Assembly: GCA_944470555.2 (NCBI GenBank)
Contig: OX104134.1
Coordinates: 69,062,678-69,126,677, forward strand
DNA from: Heterobilharzia americana
Taxonomy: Eukaryota; Platyhelminthes; Trematoda; Strigeidida; Schistosomatidae
Length of the DNA: 64,000 nt
Direction: 5' to 3'
Of the stretch, positions 23,147-34,840 are shown piece by piece. The notes below the pieces were generated by a model. That model was not told the origin of the DNA. It saw nothing but the letters and a program-made list of their open reading frames with translations, and ran no database searches. Every line of letters begins with the position of its first letter. The first letter of the stretch is position 1. Position numbers and translations under genes: made by a program.

Positions 23147-23640
23147 TCATGATGAACTGACATCAGTTGGAGAACCACTGAATACCTAAGAGAACTGGGC
23201 AGCCGTTTTGTCCTAGTATGGGACTGCTCAGTAGTACGCGTACATTACTGCACAGTGCTTATTAGTGAAATGCTTTGAGATGGATATCCCCCTAGGTTCT
23301 AATAAGGAGCTGTGATCTGTGGGATCAAACAGCCGGAGCAAAGCGGATGCCAACTGAAGACCTTGGGTGGTAGTTACACTATATCACGAATTGACAGAAG
23401 CACGAAACTGTGCACCATTTAACTCCTACCCAGTGGCTGGATGATTAGCACTTTCGCCATGAAACCTGGAGGACCTGAGTTCCCTCCGTAGCCTGGTCAT
23501 GAGTGCGTAATGTTGCGGAGTTCGAAACTAGGAAAAAACGGCCATCCAGCGCTACCACGCTCCTGTTAGTTTTATAACTAATGTCACTCCATGATGAAAT
23601 ATTACCTTAAGCATAAAATTCCCACTAACCTCCAAATAAT
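23147..23640. mobile_element. Composite inverted SINE unit (old copy)
   Basis: Left part (23150-23240) is the minus-strand SINE tail and ribozyme zone (tgatgaactgacatcagttgg ... cctagtatgggactgctcag). The middle (23250-23340, aatgctttgagatggata ... gttctaataaggagctgtga) is shared with 39760-39800. The right part is a plus-strand SINE: 5' module caactgaagaccttgggtgg, tRNA-like head (cccagtggctggatgattag), ribozyme zone and tail to catgatgaaat. Both hammerheads have lost core bases (CUGAGCA; GAAA to AAAA). Same architecture as 39608-40094 and 53465-54024. Confidence 0.7.
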
Positions 23641-23759
23641 AAGCGGATAAAAAATTATTTTAATAACAGCAGTGGTAGTAAAACAATAATCATTAAAAGT
23701 GAATGGGCGTAAGTAAAACACATACGGTTTTAAACTTTTTGGAAATGAGAGGTTGAAAC

Positions 23760-24240
23760 GTTACTAATTACCAGGGCAGTGAAAAATTGACAACCGTCTC
23801 CTTTTCAACACACAAATCAGGTCAAAATCACTATAGTCTTATTTTTTGACTATTATGAAAGACTTCACTGCGTCTACTTGGTGTCCTGTATCACACAAGT
23901 GACCAGCCACTGCAGTGCTGAATAAGGATGAAGTTTTCAGACGCTGACTTACTCTGGAATCCCAATACACAACTGCCTGTCTGTTCTTCCTACAAACATG
24001 CTTCCCATTTACATGTGAATTGGAGTTAAGAAGACTGGGAATTTTTTACGCTTTCAACTGTGTGATGGAACATGTTACTGAATTCAGTGACACAATTCCT
24101 GCAGCTGGACAGACCTTAAACAGTGAATTTCGAGTCTGTCTATTGATCCATTCAACAGAATCGTCACCTTCAACGAGCAAATTCAAAGCCACCGTCTTAT
24201 TTTCAGCAGTTTTACACTCTTCTTTCTTTTTATTAATTTT
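23760..24240 (-). mobile_element. Penelope-like element remnant, GIY-YIG part
   Basis: On the minus strand: INRQTRNSLFKVCPAAGIV (about 24150-24090), CRKNRQ (YIGRT-like zone, about 24000), then AVAGHLCDTGHQVDAVKSF and LICVLKRRRLSIFHCPG. These follow PLE endonuclease order: YIGRT.R.L ... SA..GHL..TGH.VD....F ... KP.LC.QK..V.NLSLPW. Frameshifted and RT-less. Sits just downstream of the composite SINE. Confidence 0.7.
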
Positions 24241-25248
24241 TTTCAGTATTTATGCGTGAGTTTCATAGGATAACCATTACCGCGTAGACACTGTTCAATG
24301 AATTGAATTTTTTCAGTTTATTTTTGGAGAACACACTTTTTTACCCTCCTGACATACTATTCCCGTGCAGTTGAGTGATCCGTGTGATATTTCAACAAAT
24401 TTACTTCTTGTACAGTATTTCAAAACTAAGTAATCATCACAGTTAAATAATTTTAACAATAACGGTATGATTAGCAAAAAGACAGAACTACCAGTATTTT
24501 TTAAGGTAGTATGTAGTTTATGAGTATATTGTTGCACCCAAAACCGCGGATAGAAAATCAATCTTAAGTATGTTGATGGAGGTTCCATCAACTAGTATGA
24601 AAATGTCCACTTCAAGCTAAGTAATTCTGCAACAGGTAGATGATGTACTGTTGTGGGCTCAAGGTCCCATTATCATCTGCTGTGGTATTCCCTCGTAATT
24701 TTGCTGTTGTCTAGAATTAGATTGAGCATATTTCAGGAATGCGTAAGATTACATTTCACGATCTGCTGATATTCCAATGGTTAAAACAAGTAAAAAAGGA
24801 GCGGTTAAATGGAATATATAAGACGAAGATTTTCGGTGGCTTAAAGTTGAAGTCAATGCGATTGATCTGAATTTTTTATTATGTAGAAACCAGCAATAAC
24901 TGCTCTGACAAAGCCTGAAAGTAATAATATGGCACTGGACTACAACAGATTAGTTTACTTAAGGTTAATATTCATGTCAGAACCATGGCAGCACCTAAAA
25001 TGAATAAGTATAAGTATAATAAAATGAATAAGGTTCGGAAATTAAATTATGAGAAAGGGACTGTTGAAGTGGAGGCAGATTCAGATCAGATTCAGAACTT
25101 CTTACTAAATCAGGACAGATTATGTGTATAATACTTACAAATGGTAGGAAAATAAAACAGCTCCTAAACCCAACAAAACGTTACATATAACCTCCTTATC
25201 TATCAACCAGCGGTCACTTTCTATGTCAGCTCCTATATCCCACCTGGC
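24241..25248. other. No recognised feature
   Basis: AT-rich intron sequence. A 92-codon minus frame (24313-24591) shows no family motif. Confidence 0.45.
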
Positions 25249-27499
25249 GTATCAAGAAAGTACAATCAACAGAGTGGAAAAAGGCTGATTACAGATCAGT
25301 GGTGCACATAAACCCCAACATACACTAATGGTATAGAAGCATCGTTTGGCAATCAATCACCTACCACTAGAATCCAGAATGCCATGCTGCCACACTTCCT
25401 TGAGCGTGATAAATCAAATCGAACACTCACTAAGTCGTCCCTAAACACAAACACCTGCTTCAGTCTACATGTTCAAACAGTATCATACCCCACACACACA
25501 ATCTATGAATCAACACTAACAACTAAGCGTTCATCGAATCTTCCAGCACAAATCGAAATTCACAGGGTAACGAATAGTTGGCTCAATCACTCCATCCTTC
25601 CTTGTGTTTTAACTCATCAACTGCACAGTTCTTTTTTATCATTTCAAAAAATTGATACACACATATGCACCTCTGTTCCACTCAGCTGCTCGTCACCAAC
25701 AGAAATTCTCGGCAGTCTGCATCGTTTCGAGCCAACGAGCAGTTGTTTCAAGAAAGCTGTTATTCAGTGAGATATCAGACACGATTAATCTGTGGCTGCA
25801 CACTCCACATCAACTAGTCATCTTCAACGTACGGACCTCGGTTCAGATCAGACAACAGACAGCAAAACACCACACTATTGGTGTATACTGTATCACGGAG
25901 ACGAGAAAGCGAAATCTCAGTCAAGTGGTGTGAATATATCCTGCATCTGTCAGCTCGACATCTGTATTCATAGTTCACTTATCTGGAGATGATGTGGCAT
26001 CAGCAGCACTCCTTCCAATGTTTCGAAACCAAGCATCACAGACAAAGCTGCAATGGTCGAATAGACCTTCATCAGTGACCATTATTTTGCAGCTAAGCTG
26101 AAGGTTCGATTGGAGAGAGACGTAAGTGACAGTGGAAACATTGTCTCTTCAGTATCTCTACCTGCTTCTCGACTGACTGCAGCCCGAAAGCAGTCTAGCA
26201 TTAGCTCTATCACGAACTGTGTGATCTTTTCTACCAAGCTCACTCGACAGATATTGCAGTGATAGCTGGAAACTTAAATACATAAGTCGGACGTCTATGC
26301 AAGATGAGGGGATGTTCAGCTGATGAATATGAAATAGCCGGTTGCGCTCAACCCAAACCACCCACACCAAATGACCCAGTTGAGATGGTCATCAAACAGA
26401 TGAATAAAATGACTACAAAGTCATGACAGAATGGATGTTCTGCATCACTCTGGAATAAATATATTGTTGAAAGCATCTTCACAAAGCGCCCATCCAATAC
26501 ACGTGATGATCATCTGTGGTTTCGGTTTGCCACTGGCAGCATCTGAGGCGTTGGCTCCCATCACACTTCACAGACTGTGCAGAACGTTGCAGAAACGGTT
26601 CCGCAAGTGGATGATTCTTCATTCAACTTGTCGATGCACACCTACCAGATGCATGAACACTGTCACACGTATTGCAGGCCAACGACAGTTGTATTTCGCG
26701 GTATGGCAGTCGCCTCCGATCCACTGGACAATGCTGTCTCCCAGAATCGTTCGTTGGAAGAATTCCTGCCTGAGAATTCTGTTGACGCCTTGAAAGTCGT
26801 CAGTTAATCAGTTAAATCAAAGGCACATAGATACTTATCACCATCGATCAAAAACAGTTGAGTAGTGAGGCCGAGGTGTCACATTTTGCCATTCTCCTTT
26901 GACGTCACCACCGGTGATATTCCAGAGACATCTCAGCAGTAAGAGTGTTGTGATGGTGGTGGTGGTGGTTTAAAACTGTTGCCAAATGAAAAACCTTTCG
27001 ACCTTGAGTATTTGGATGACAATATTTCCCTTGGAGACTAAATACAGATTACTCAAACCACACTCAGTCAGTTAAAGTTCCGTATGCATGAGTACGGTGT
27101 ATGCTTCGCACCGTCAAAATCCAAAGTGCTTCTACTAAGGGATCAGGGACCTGTACCCTCACTGACACTTTATGGTGAATTACAGGAGGTTGTCAGGATG
27201 TTTGTGTATCCGAGGGATTGTTTCAGTGTTGTCGGAGGTGTGACTGATGAGATTTCCAACTGTGTCGGAAACCAGAGTGTCATACGTCAGTCTGCGTCAT
27301 TTCTGGTTTGGATGTGACATCAGTTTTCCTGTGAGAATTTGGGTACACAAAGTGTCAGTTCTAGCAGTTCTGCTGCACACCTATGAAACGTAGTCTCCGC
27401 GAATTGAGGATAACTGACAAATCTGCGTTCTTGAACAGGGTTTTCTCCATAGGATTGCTTGAACGCGGTTAAATCACCGTATAATTGATTCTGAGGTGA
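25249..27499 (+). mobile_element. Degenerate non-LTR retrotransposon, copy B (fuller)
   Basis: Same element as 8461-10415, offset 16788 bp at the start. Its endonuclease pieces lie at about 25820-25933 and 26180-26310. Unlike copy A it keeps the RT palm end: EYLDD at 27006-27020, and at 27084-27317 RMHEYGVCFAPSKSKVLLL, then VPSLTLYGELQEVVRMFVY and GGVTDEISNCV, which match the family (YADD ... YGMCFAPSKCKVLLQD ... P.LTL.GE..EVV..FVYLGSC...GGGV.DEI). The last part (27340-27499) reads AVLLHTYETWSPRIEDNR. EN-RT linker, fingers and most of the palm are absent. Stops are shared with copy A. Confidence 0.85.
26431..26807 (+). other. Non-EN, non-RT segment inside LINE copy B (also 9643-10019)
   Basis: Between endonuclease and RT tail, where RT fingers should be, two overlapping open frames occur: 120 codons (26431-26793) and 76 codons (26577-26807, ...SSFNLSMHTYQMHEHCHTYC ... 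FLPENSVDALKVVS). Neither matches RT blocks I know. The segment may be an eroded portion of the element or foreign sequence picked up before the duplication. Confidence 0.35.
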
Positions 27500-30400
27500 A
27501 GTGGGACGTGTTTGCACCTCGATGGACGTTATTATTAGTTGAGCGTTTTCATTCGAAGACGGTGATTTCGGTGTCATATATATGTGTTACGCGTGCCACT
27601 CAGTGTCTTGCAAGCTGCTGAGAGTTCACTTACTCTTGAACTAGTTAGGAATAGTAGAGAGGTGGTAATTGCATGAAGTGGTGCTGTTGTTTTTAGGCAT
27701 AGTTATGTTTGTTTAGCCTTTTAGGTGCCATACAGCTCCTTGGGTTCAACTCAGTGGCTTTAGACAGTAAACAGATACGGCTCAGAATAGTAGTAGACGG
27801 TGATCATGATTCACCTTCGTTGTTTTTTCCCTTTATGAAAATAAAACAAGATTAGTGGATGCATCTTCGGATATATCTCTGAAACTGCTTCTTTAATAAC
27901 CCTCTTTTGATTTCGCTCTCATTCTTGTTTTCTTTCTGTGTCTACATAATACGGCTTTATTTGATAGCGCACATATTTGATCAAATTTGTTTCTTATAAT
28001 GATAGTAGTAGTGTCGATCATCAAAGTAATATGTCATTTGATATTGACATGCACTGCATCAGGTGGTGAGTATAAAGTCAGTGAGAAACTGACTTTCATC
28101 CAACTGGTTTGCTTGTTTACAAATGGATCCCTGTGATCCTTCACCTGAAGAAATATGCCCATTTATGAGAAGAACAAGATTTTATCAGCGAAGAAATATT
28201 TCTTTTCTACGACTTTGTTTTCAGGCTATACATTGATACCTATAATTGGTAAAATGCTAGATGAATGCACCAAAATGTTCCTCACATGTTCCTGTGGATC
28301 TGAGTATTTCAGAATTTGAAACCAGACCCTCCGTAATCGTGTTTCAGAGCACTGTTATGTCCGGCTAACTAAACATCATCCAAGGTTTCAGTTTTGAAGG
28401 TAACTTAAAAAGTTAAATTGAACTACTTCAGAAGTTTGTTTTTATCACTTACGCACAGCTTAAACATACATGATCAAGAGTCGAAACTATGCATTCATAA
28501 GGGATTCGCGAAGCCTTTTCCTTTGCATTGGTCTTAATGAGTTTTGCTTCGTTTATTTTGTTCCAGTTCACTGGGGATATTTTTATTTCATTACACACTT
28601 TAACAGCATTAGCCTCTTATTTCACCATTTAAAGTCAATTATCCTTATTCAGCGACTGCTTCTATTCCTGCCGCTTGAACCAATCCTCCCACTGTCAACA
28701 ATCACATCATTTGTATATTGACTGAGGAAAGTTTTGGTGCATTAGTCTGGCATTTTACGACTTGAAAAGAATTATTTCTTTGCTGACAAAAATCTTGTTG
28801 TTCTTGTTTACGTGTGCTAATTAACAAAATGTTTCTTCAATTATTTAAGTTAGCTAACCACATTTGTTTTATCCGAAAAAATAGACTTTCTGAGCTGAAT
28901 TCGCCCATCGCGCATCATTGATGAACTTAGCCACAACTAACTGAAAAGGCTGTTCGATGATTAGACTACTCTAATCTGGCTAACGAAATCACTTTAAGTA
29001 GTTTTAAAATATTCATGCAGTGTTGTAGCATGTTTTCCTAATTAATGACACTAACAATCATCCCCGTCCAAATCTGTGCTACTTCAGACCAAGAAACTGG
29101 TTATTATATCAATATATTAATACACACACAAGTACACTCATTAACTATTTCATTTTTTATTCATATCATAATGATAACGGAGTCATAACCACACACCAAG
29201 ACATCGTTTCAGTTTACCGGAGACTTACTTGAGATATGTTAAGTGCATGCAATCATAAAATAATTAATGAGTATCATCTTAATTCTTTACCCTGGAATTT
29301 GTTTTCAAATGACATTCATGCTTATCTGATGAATGTCACATTCACCACGCCCTATATTTTTATTTTCGAACTGATAAGCAAAATTTCATTTCCTCACTAT
29401 GAACATACAACTGTAGGACCTGAAGATGGTTTCAGACAGAATAACTGTGAATTGAATGCAAACGATAATCAAGAACGTCCTAAATGACCGTTCTCATAGT
29501 TGTACATCCAAAAAAGATAGCAACCAATCATAGAATAAGAGGGTCTTTATCTTGTGCTAGTAACAGTCAGTTTCAAGTAACAAATGATGTATAAACTTTA
29601 AAGCTCCAAGCCTAGACAGTCTTTGTTAAAGAATCCAAATCGTTGGTATCGTGATGAAATAAGTATATGGTTAGGATGAAAGTAGCTGACAGAATAGAAA
29701 GTGAAGTAATTCAGTGTTTGTGATTTTTCGATAGTTTACAGAGTTAGCAGGATATATTGCAACTGGATAACATTCCTTGGCACCTGTTCGAAGAGATGAT
29801 TTTCTGTTAACAGGCTATTCAGATGACTAGGTGGATGAACGGGATAGGTTTTCAACCAGAATCAACCTAATACGATTTGTTCCCTGCACTAGTTAGGGGC
29901 TGTAGAGTAACTGACTTAATGGTGTCTACTCCCCAGTGCTGACTGAGACTTATCAGTCATTTTGCAGAGAAGTCTTTAAGGTAGGAGGTTCATCGCCGCG
30001 TTGCACTTTCATTGATGTGGAGTGTTTATTGGGACTCTGCAGTAAGGTTATCTTGTCGATTAGCTCCAACCACCTAACAGTTCTGTTTTCAACTTCATTA
30101 TCATCTACGCATAAGTAATGCAGGTTGATAATCAAGTATTAAATAATTTGGACATAAGCGTCTTGTATCTAAAAAAATAAATAATTTTTATATTTCTTTC
30201 TTAGAAATTAGAACATTAGGATGAATAGTCTCAGTTCTCAGAGGATTTTACGCGTTTTTCAAACATACTTGGTCAGAGAATCATTTGATGAATGTTTCTT
30301 TAAGCATTTCCACTAGTGAGGGCTTCTAGCATGAAAACAAACGTTTGCAGTGCCCATTCATCTCTTGAATTTAGAGAAAAACTGTCTTTTGATTTTTTTT

Positions 30401-31320
30401 GCAACCGTTTGTCAATCGACGTTTTTAAGAACACCTTCCTTTTCCTGTCGTCATCCTTGATAGACAGTATAGTTAGCTTTTAGATCAGTTGGAAGCTTGG
30501 AGTTTGTCACCAGCCTTAAACCTTAGGGCACTCATCAAGCAGGTATATCTGTAACCTTTAAAACGGCCGTGTTTTGTAACAGTGCCTTGGAAAATCATTT
30601 CAGTTAACTTAGTAGGTACATCGCGTAATTAATCAGCGATTTTAAGTAGCCATTAAGACTGCATAACCGCATTATTTGTCGTTTTGAGATAGTCTTCAAA
30701 TAAACCATCCTTAAGCTAAATTCTATGGGTATAATATCTTGATGTTGACATTTTCTTTCTGACGAAATAAAGCACGTCCGGCTAAAACTAATTTAGAATA
30801 AGAAAAGGTGAAGTACAACCTAAGTAACTAAACAGTGAATTACTATCATTTTCCCTTATTTTACTTCCTTTTTATTCATCTGATTTTATGTAAGAAAGAA
30901 GTAATCAATGTGTGTTTAGTGATAAACAGTATGTGGATATTCTCTAGTATTATTATTATTGTTAGACAATGCCTGTTCTTGATTAACATAGACAGACAAC
31001 GGAGATCATCATTTTACGTGACTCTGTTACCTCTTCTTTACTATTTCCAATCCTCTTTCTTTCTGTTGATAGACACTGGACAATGAATTTATGTCCCACT
31101 TCCAAAATACACACACATACAATAGTGTCGAATACTTAGATTAGGAGGAAGTTATGTTGAAAAGCTTAGCAGGTTGAAAATGAGTGATACACGTTTGCGT
31201 GAGTAAGTAAGAACACGTTTACGCAAAAATTAAAGGTTCTGTTTATAATCTGACTTTGTTTTACGTAGAAAAAAAGGCTAAATCAAATATTTCACCCATC
31301 TTTGTACGCATAATGTGGAG
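27500..31320. other. Intron sequence, no gene recognised
   Basis: No coherent motif found. ORFs of 60-83 codons on both strands are AT-driven (Phe/Leu/Ile/Tyr rich). Confidence 0.45.
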
Positions 31321-31324
31321 AAGC

Positions 31325-31420
31325 TGATGCACAAGTCAGTGGTAACATGTATGCCAAAAACCTGATGTTTCTGGGTTCGATTCCACCCAGAGTCATGTAT
31401 GCTAAGACGTCCCCAACTAA
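31325..31420 (+). repeat. tRNA-like SINE head fragment
   Basis: 31374-31384 reads GGTTCGATTCC, a perfect polymerase III B box, about 35 bp after an A-box-like tcagtggtaacatg. The following sequence (gctaagacgtccccaactaa) recalls the ribozyme zone of the SINE units. No full cloverleaf is possible, so it is not called a tRNA gene. Confidence 0.45.
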
Positions 31421-32199
31421 GATTGGACAAATGCTCAAAGCTGTTTGTTTATTAGCTGATAATCAATCCTCAATGAGGAATTTAAAATCGATGAGTCCCA
31501 TTTAAACTTCCGGTTAAAGCACATCCCAGGAGCTTTAGAAGCTCTACTGCTTATTTATCATGAGGATTTTATCTTATCACATATATCCACATGGGACTTC
31601 TTAACAAAAGAGTTTACTTGATATCCTTTTTAGTTGAGATTAAGAGTCCGTGTTTTTGAGCATATGAATATTACAAAAATCTAAATTTAGGGTGTTCGAT
31701 TCTGGTTGTATGTTGGTTACCAATCAGCTACTGACTTAAGGTTCAACGACCCATATTTCACATCCTCAGTTGATTCAAGATATAAGGCAACCGTCATCTA
31801 TTGTCATAGGTGTGAAAAGGATTGTACAGTGACGAAGTTTTTATGTGTACGGGTGATAAGGGATACCAGTGAACCCTCGAGATGAAAAAAAATCTGTTGG
31901 AAATGGTGCTGAAGTCGAATTTAATAAATGAGACTCTTTTTAATGCTCTGAAACAAAGGAGTTTATACCTATTCTTCATGTATGACCGATCATAAATCCA
32001 TAAGTCAAATGTTCCACTGAAACAAACAAATACGGTCAACGATAAATTCATCTTCTCACAAATTAAGGTGTTGGTTAGCGTAGAAATTTAAATGTCTCTA
32101 AGAAGCATCATCAAACCACAACCTGAGCTACACTTTCTCGTCTTTTTGCAGAACTGGACTAGATTTATGATACTGGGTAATGATTGAAGGTATCAACAA

Positions 32200-33720
32200 T
32201 AGTCTGTTAAACCACGACTATGTCAGATAGTCAAAATGATAACTAGATTTATGATAGACAAGTTGTATGATGCCTTTTGCTATTTCTTTAGTCACAAACA
32301 CACTAGTAAATGAAATTAAAGAAGTAATGTTTCAATTCCCTCTGCAAAAACAAACTTGAGACAGGTATTGTTCCTATGCTCAAAGTTTGTTCATATCCAG
32401 TATAGTGACCAACTATGCTGGCGAAGTGATAGTGGCCATAGCATCATCACCAAATTCATTACTCGCTGACTTATTTGTAGTTCGTTTCAAACAAACATAT
32501 CGGGAGCTAGCTATCAAGGAAATAGCGTATTACTGCACTTATATTGATGATACTTTGATATTACTACAATGTTGCATGATGCATCAGCACTACCAGAGGC
32601 TTTCAACTACGAAATTCAAAGTAAAAACAGGCTTTTTTCTCAATTAAAACCAGGGGCACAGAAATGATGGTACAATTCTAAAGATACAGTTTCATGTGTT
32701 CATCTAAAATTATTTTTCCTCCGTCACTTATAAATGGGTAAGGGATCAAATCAATAACTACAACAGACCTGTAGTATTCGACTTCCTTAACTGTATAAGA
32801 GATGTCAACGTATATGGAAAGCGTATGTTGTTGCTGAACGTCATATCACTCTTCCCAAATGACTCTCCGACAGCAACAATCTGCTTTGTGTATGATTATA
32901 TTGAGATCACCAAAATTGAAATTAGAATTCCTAAACATTCTTCAAAGAAATTGTTCTAATAATGCACCTTCAATCCAGAATTCAGATTTTATAGTGAAGT
33001 TTATCAGAGGTCCAACGAATATCACGACTCAACTTTACCATGAAAACTGTAAATAACTCGGGATTTCACTTCCTGCACATTCTGTTGAGAAGAAGACATA
33101 GTGGTTCCCTAAGAAGACAGATTCACAGGCAACGAACCTTGATTGGACAGTACACTTATTTTCAAATTTGGGTTCCACTAAGTAGGCAAAGAAGTCTAAT
33201 TTATTCCCTACGCCCGACAATTAGGAAATATTGTGCAGATGATGCAATAGCTGAAAGGCTGGAAGCAATGCGAAGAGTGCTTATAGGGAATGGTTAACCT
33301 TCAAAGCTCATTGAAGGGAACATGAAGTCTAAACATTACCAGTAACGAACTCCTATGTTCTAAAATGAGACTATTTATGAACATTGGATTTAAAGAAGAT
33401 ACAGTGCAGAGATAATCAAGAGTCGATTGTGTGAAGCACTGAAGAAGACCTTCTTTCCCCCCCCCAACTTCAGACTGTTCTCTTCAGTTAACAGCTGATT
33501 CGAGGGTGTTTAAAGGATAAACAATCGCTTTGGGCCACCTCTCTGTGTTTTTGAATAACTCACTTGCCCTTGTAGAGCTGGTTGTACACGTCCCATACAG
33601 CTTGTTCTATCTTCTGAGCGCATACCCGTATACCATCGTACTTGGCCACATAAAGGAGAGTGCAAGGTGATTAACACTCGATTCTTGAGCTTCTGGTTAA
33701 TGCTGGTCATTCTGCTCCAC
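32200..33720 (+). mobile_element. Penelope-like element with RT palm, thumb and EN traces
   Basis: 32290-32400 reads SLFTNTLVNEI. The frame 32387-32647 reads SSPNSLLADLFVVRFKQTY ... YYCTYIDDTLI, the catalytic YIDD box being at 32540-32551 (family GSPLSPLLAD.FM..LE..Y ... YCRYIDDTF). After about 400 bp of unrelated or scrambled sequence, 33060-33297 gives GQYTYFQIWVPLSRQRSLIY ... RLEAMRRVLIGNG, the PLE thumb (GQY.HF.S.VPL..KRSLI...). At 33500-33720 a CVFE.LTCPCRAGC-like piece suggests the start of the GIY-YIG domain. Stops and the internal gap make it inactive. Confidence 0.8.
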
Positions 33721-33908
33721 AAGAATCTTCCTTAAAAGTCATTTATGAAGCCAAGTGAAAAACATTCAAGGGAGTGCAAACACGCCACCTGAACATAACA
33801 GGAGCCTTGGCAATTCATCAGTTAAGGACTTATCTTTGCGTTCAAAGAATGTACGTTTAATATAGCAGTAAAACTTAGACATTATAACATATTGCAATCC
33901 TATTCTAA

Positions 33909-34115
33909 TTTGCTTATTAAATATGTCACAATGAAACAGTATTATTAACTGGATAACGCTTCGGTTATAGTTTCATATCAGGTAACTCTACAACTTTGAT
34001 CACAAAAAAGACAGAGAATTAGAACTACATAAACTACGAATGTGGACAATAAATTAGGTGCAAAATATTATCCAGTTGATAATACTGTTTCACTGTGTGG
34101 CATAGCTAATAAACA
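33909..34115. repeat. Inverted repeat after PLE (terminal hairpin)
   Basis: Left arm about 33909-33957 (gtcacaatgaaacagtatta ...) and right arm about 34068-34115 (tccagttgataatactgttt ...) are inverse copies of about 48 bp with a few mismatches, separated by about 110 bp. Placed about 200 bp downstream of the PLE endonuclease traces, as an inverted pLTR would be. Related single copies: 613-662 and 34769-34840. Confidence 0.55.
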
Positions 34116-34768
34116 GACTATAAAGGGAGGTACGTTCAATCTCTAATTTTATCTTTAGTTATTGACTTATTGATTTCTTATTCGTTTATTTATTTATTTC
34201 ATTTTATTTATCAGTATTACTATTTTTACCCTCTTCCCTTACTCTGCAATCGCTGCTTTCAAAGGACAGACCCACTATGCCTTATATTCATCTTTTACTC
34301 ATTAATTTATAATCCTATAAACAACTTTTGATGACCTCGCTCATACCTTCTGGCTATAATCACCTTGAAGTTGTAGCAACAATTTCTAATAACTATGTTG
34401 ACACATTAGTCATTGATAAACATATTTTCGTGGTAACTATAAGTACGAATATAATTAGTAAAAGAGAAAATCTTCACTGCATTGTCATTTATTAAACGAG
34501 TTCAGTGGGATTTCACTATAATTCTTTTATATATACGTCTTAACACAGTCAAGTAGAATTGTTTACTGGATCCGTGTAGGTACTAGACTTCCATTATAAT
34601 TAGGTGGGGAGAGAGATTTATTACTGAAGCTTTGTTGATCGAATCAACACATATAATAGAAATGACGCAACACCTATACCAGAGATATGGAAAATTTCAC
34701 TACCAATAAAAGAGAAGAATATCAAGTAACAGGACTGTATAAATTAGATATCGACATTGACATAATAC

Positions 34769-34840
34769 TGAGCAATAACTTATGCTCGAAGTATCATCAA
34801 GTAGATATTACTGTATCACTATGTAGTTTTTATCAAATAA
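34769..34840 (+). repeat. Third copy of the PLE terminal motif
   Basis: gagcaataacttatgctcg, then atcaagtagatattactgta and tcactatgtag. Same order as 34045-34115 and 613-662. Confidence 0.4.
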
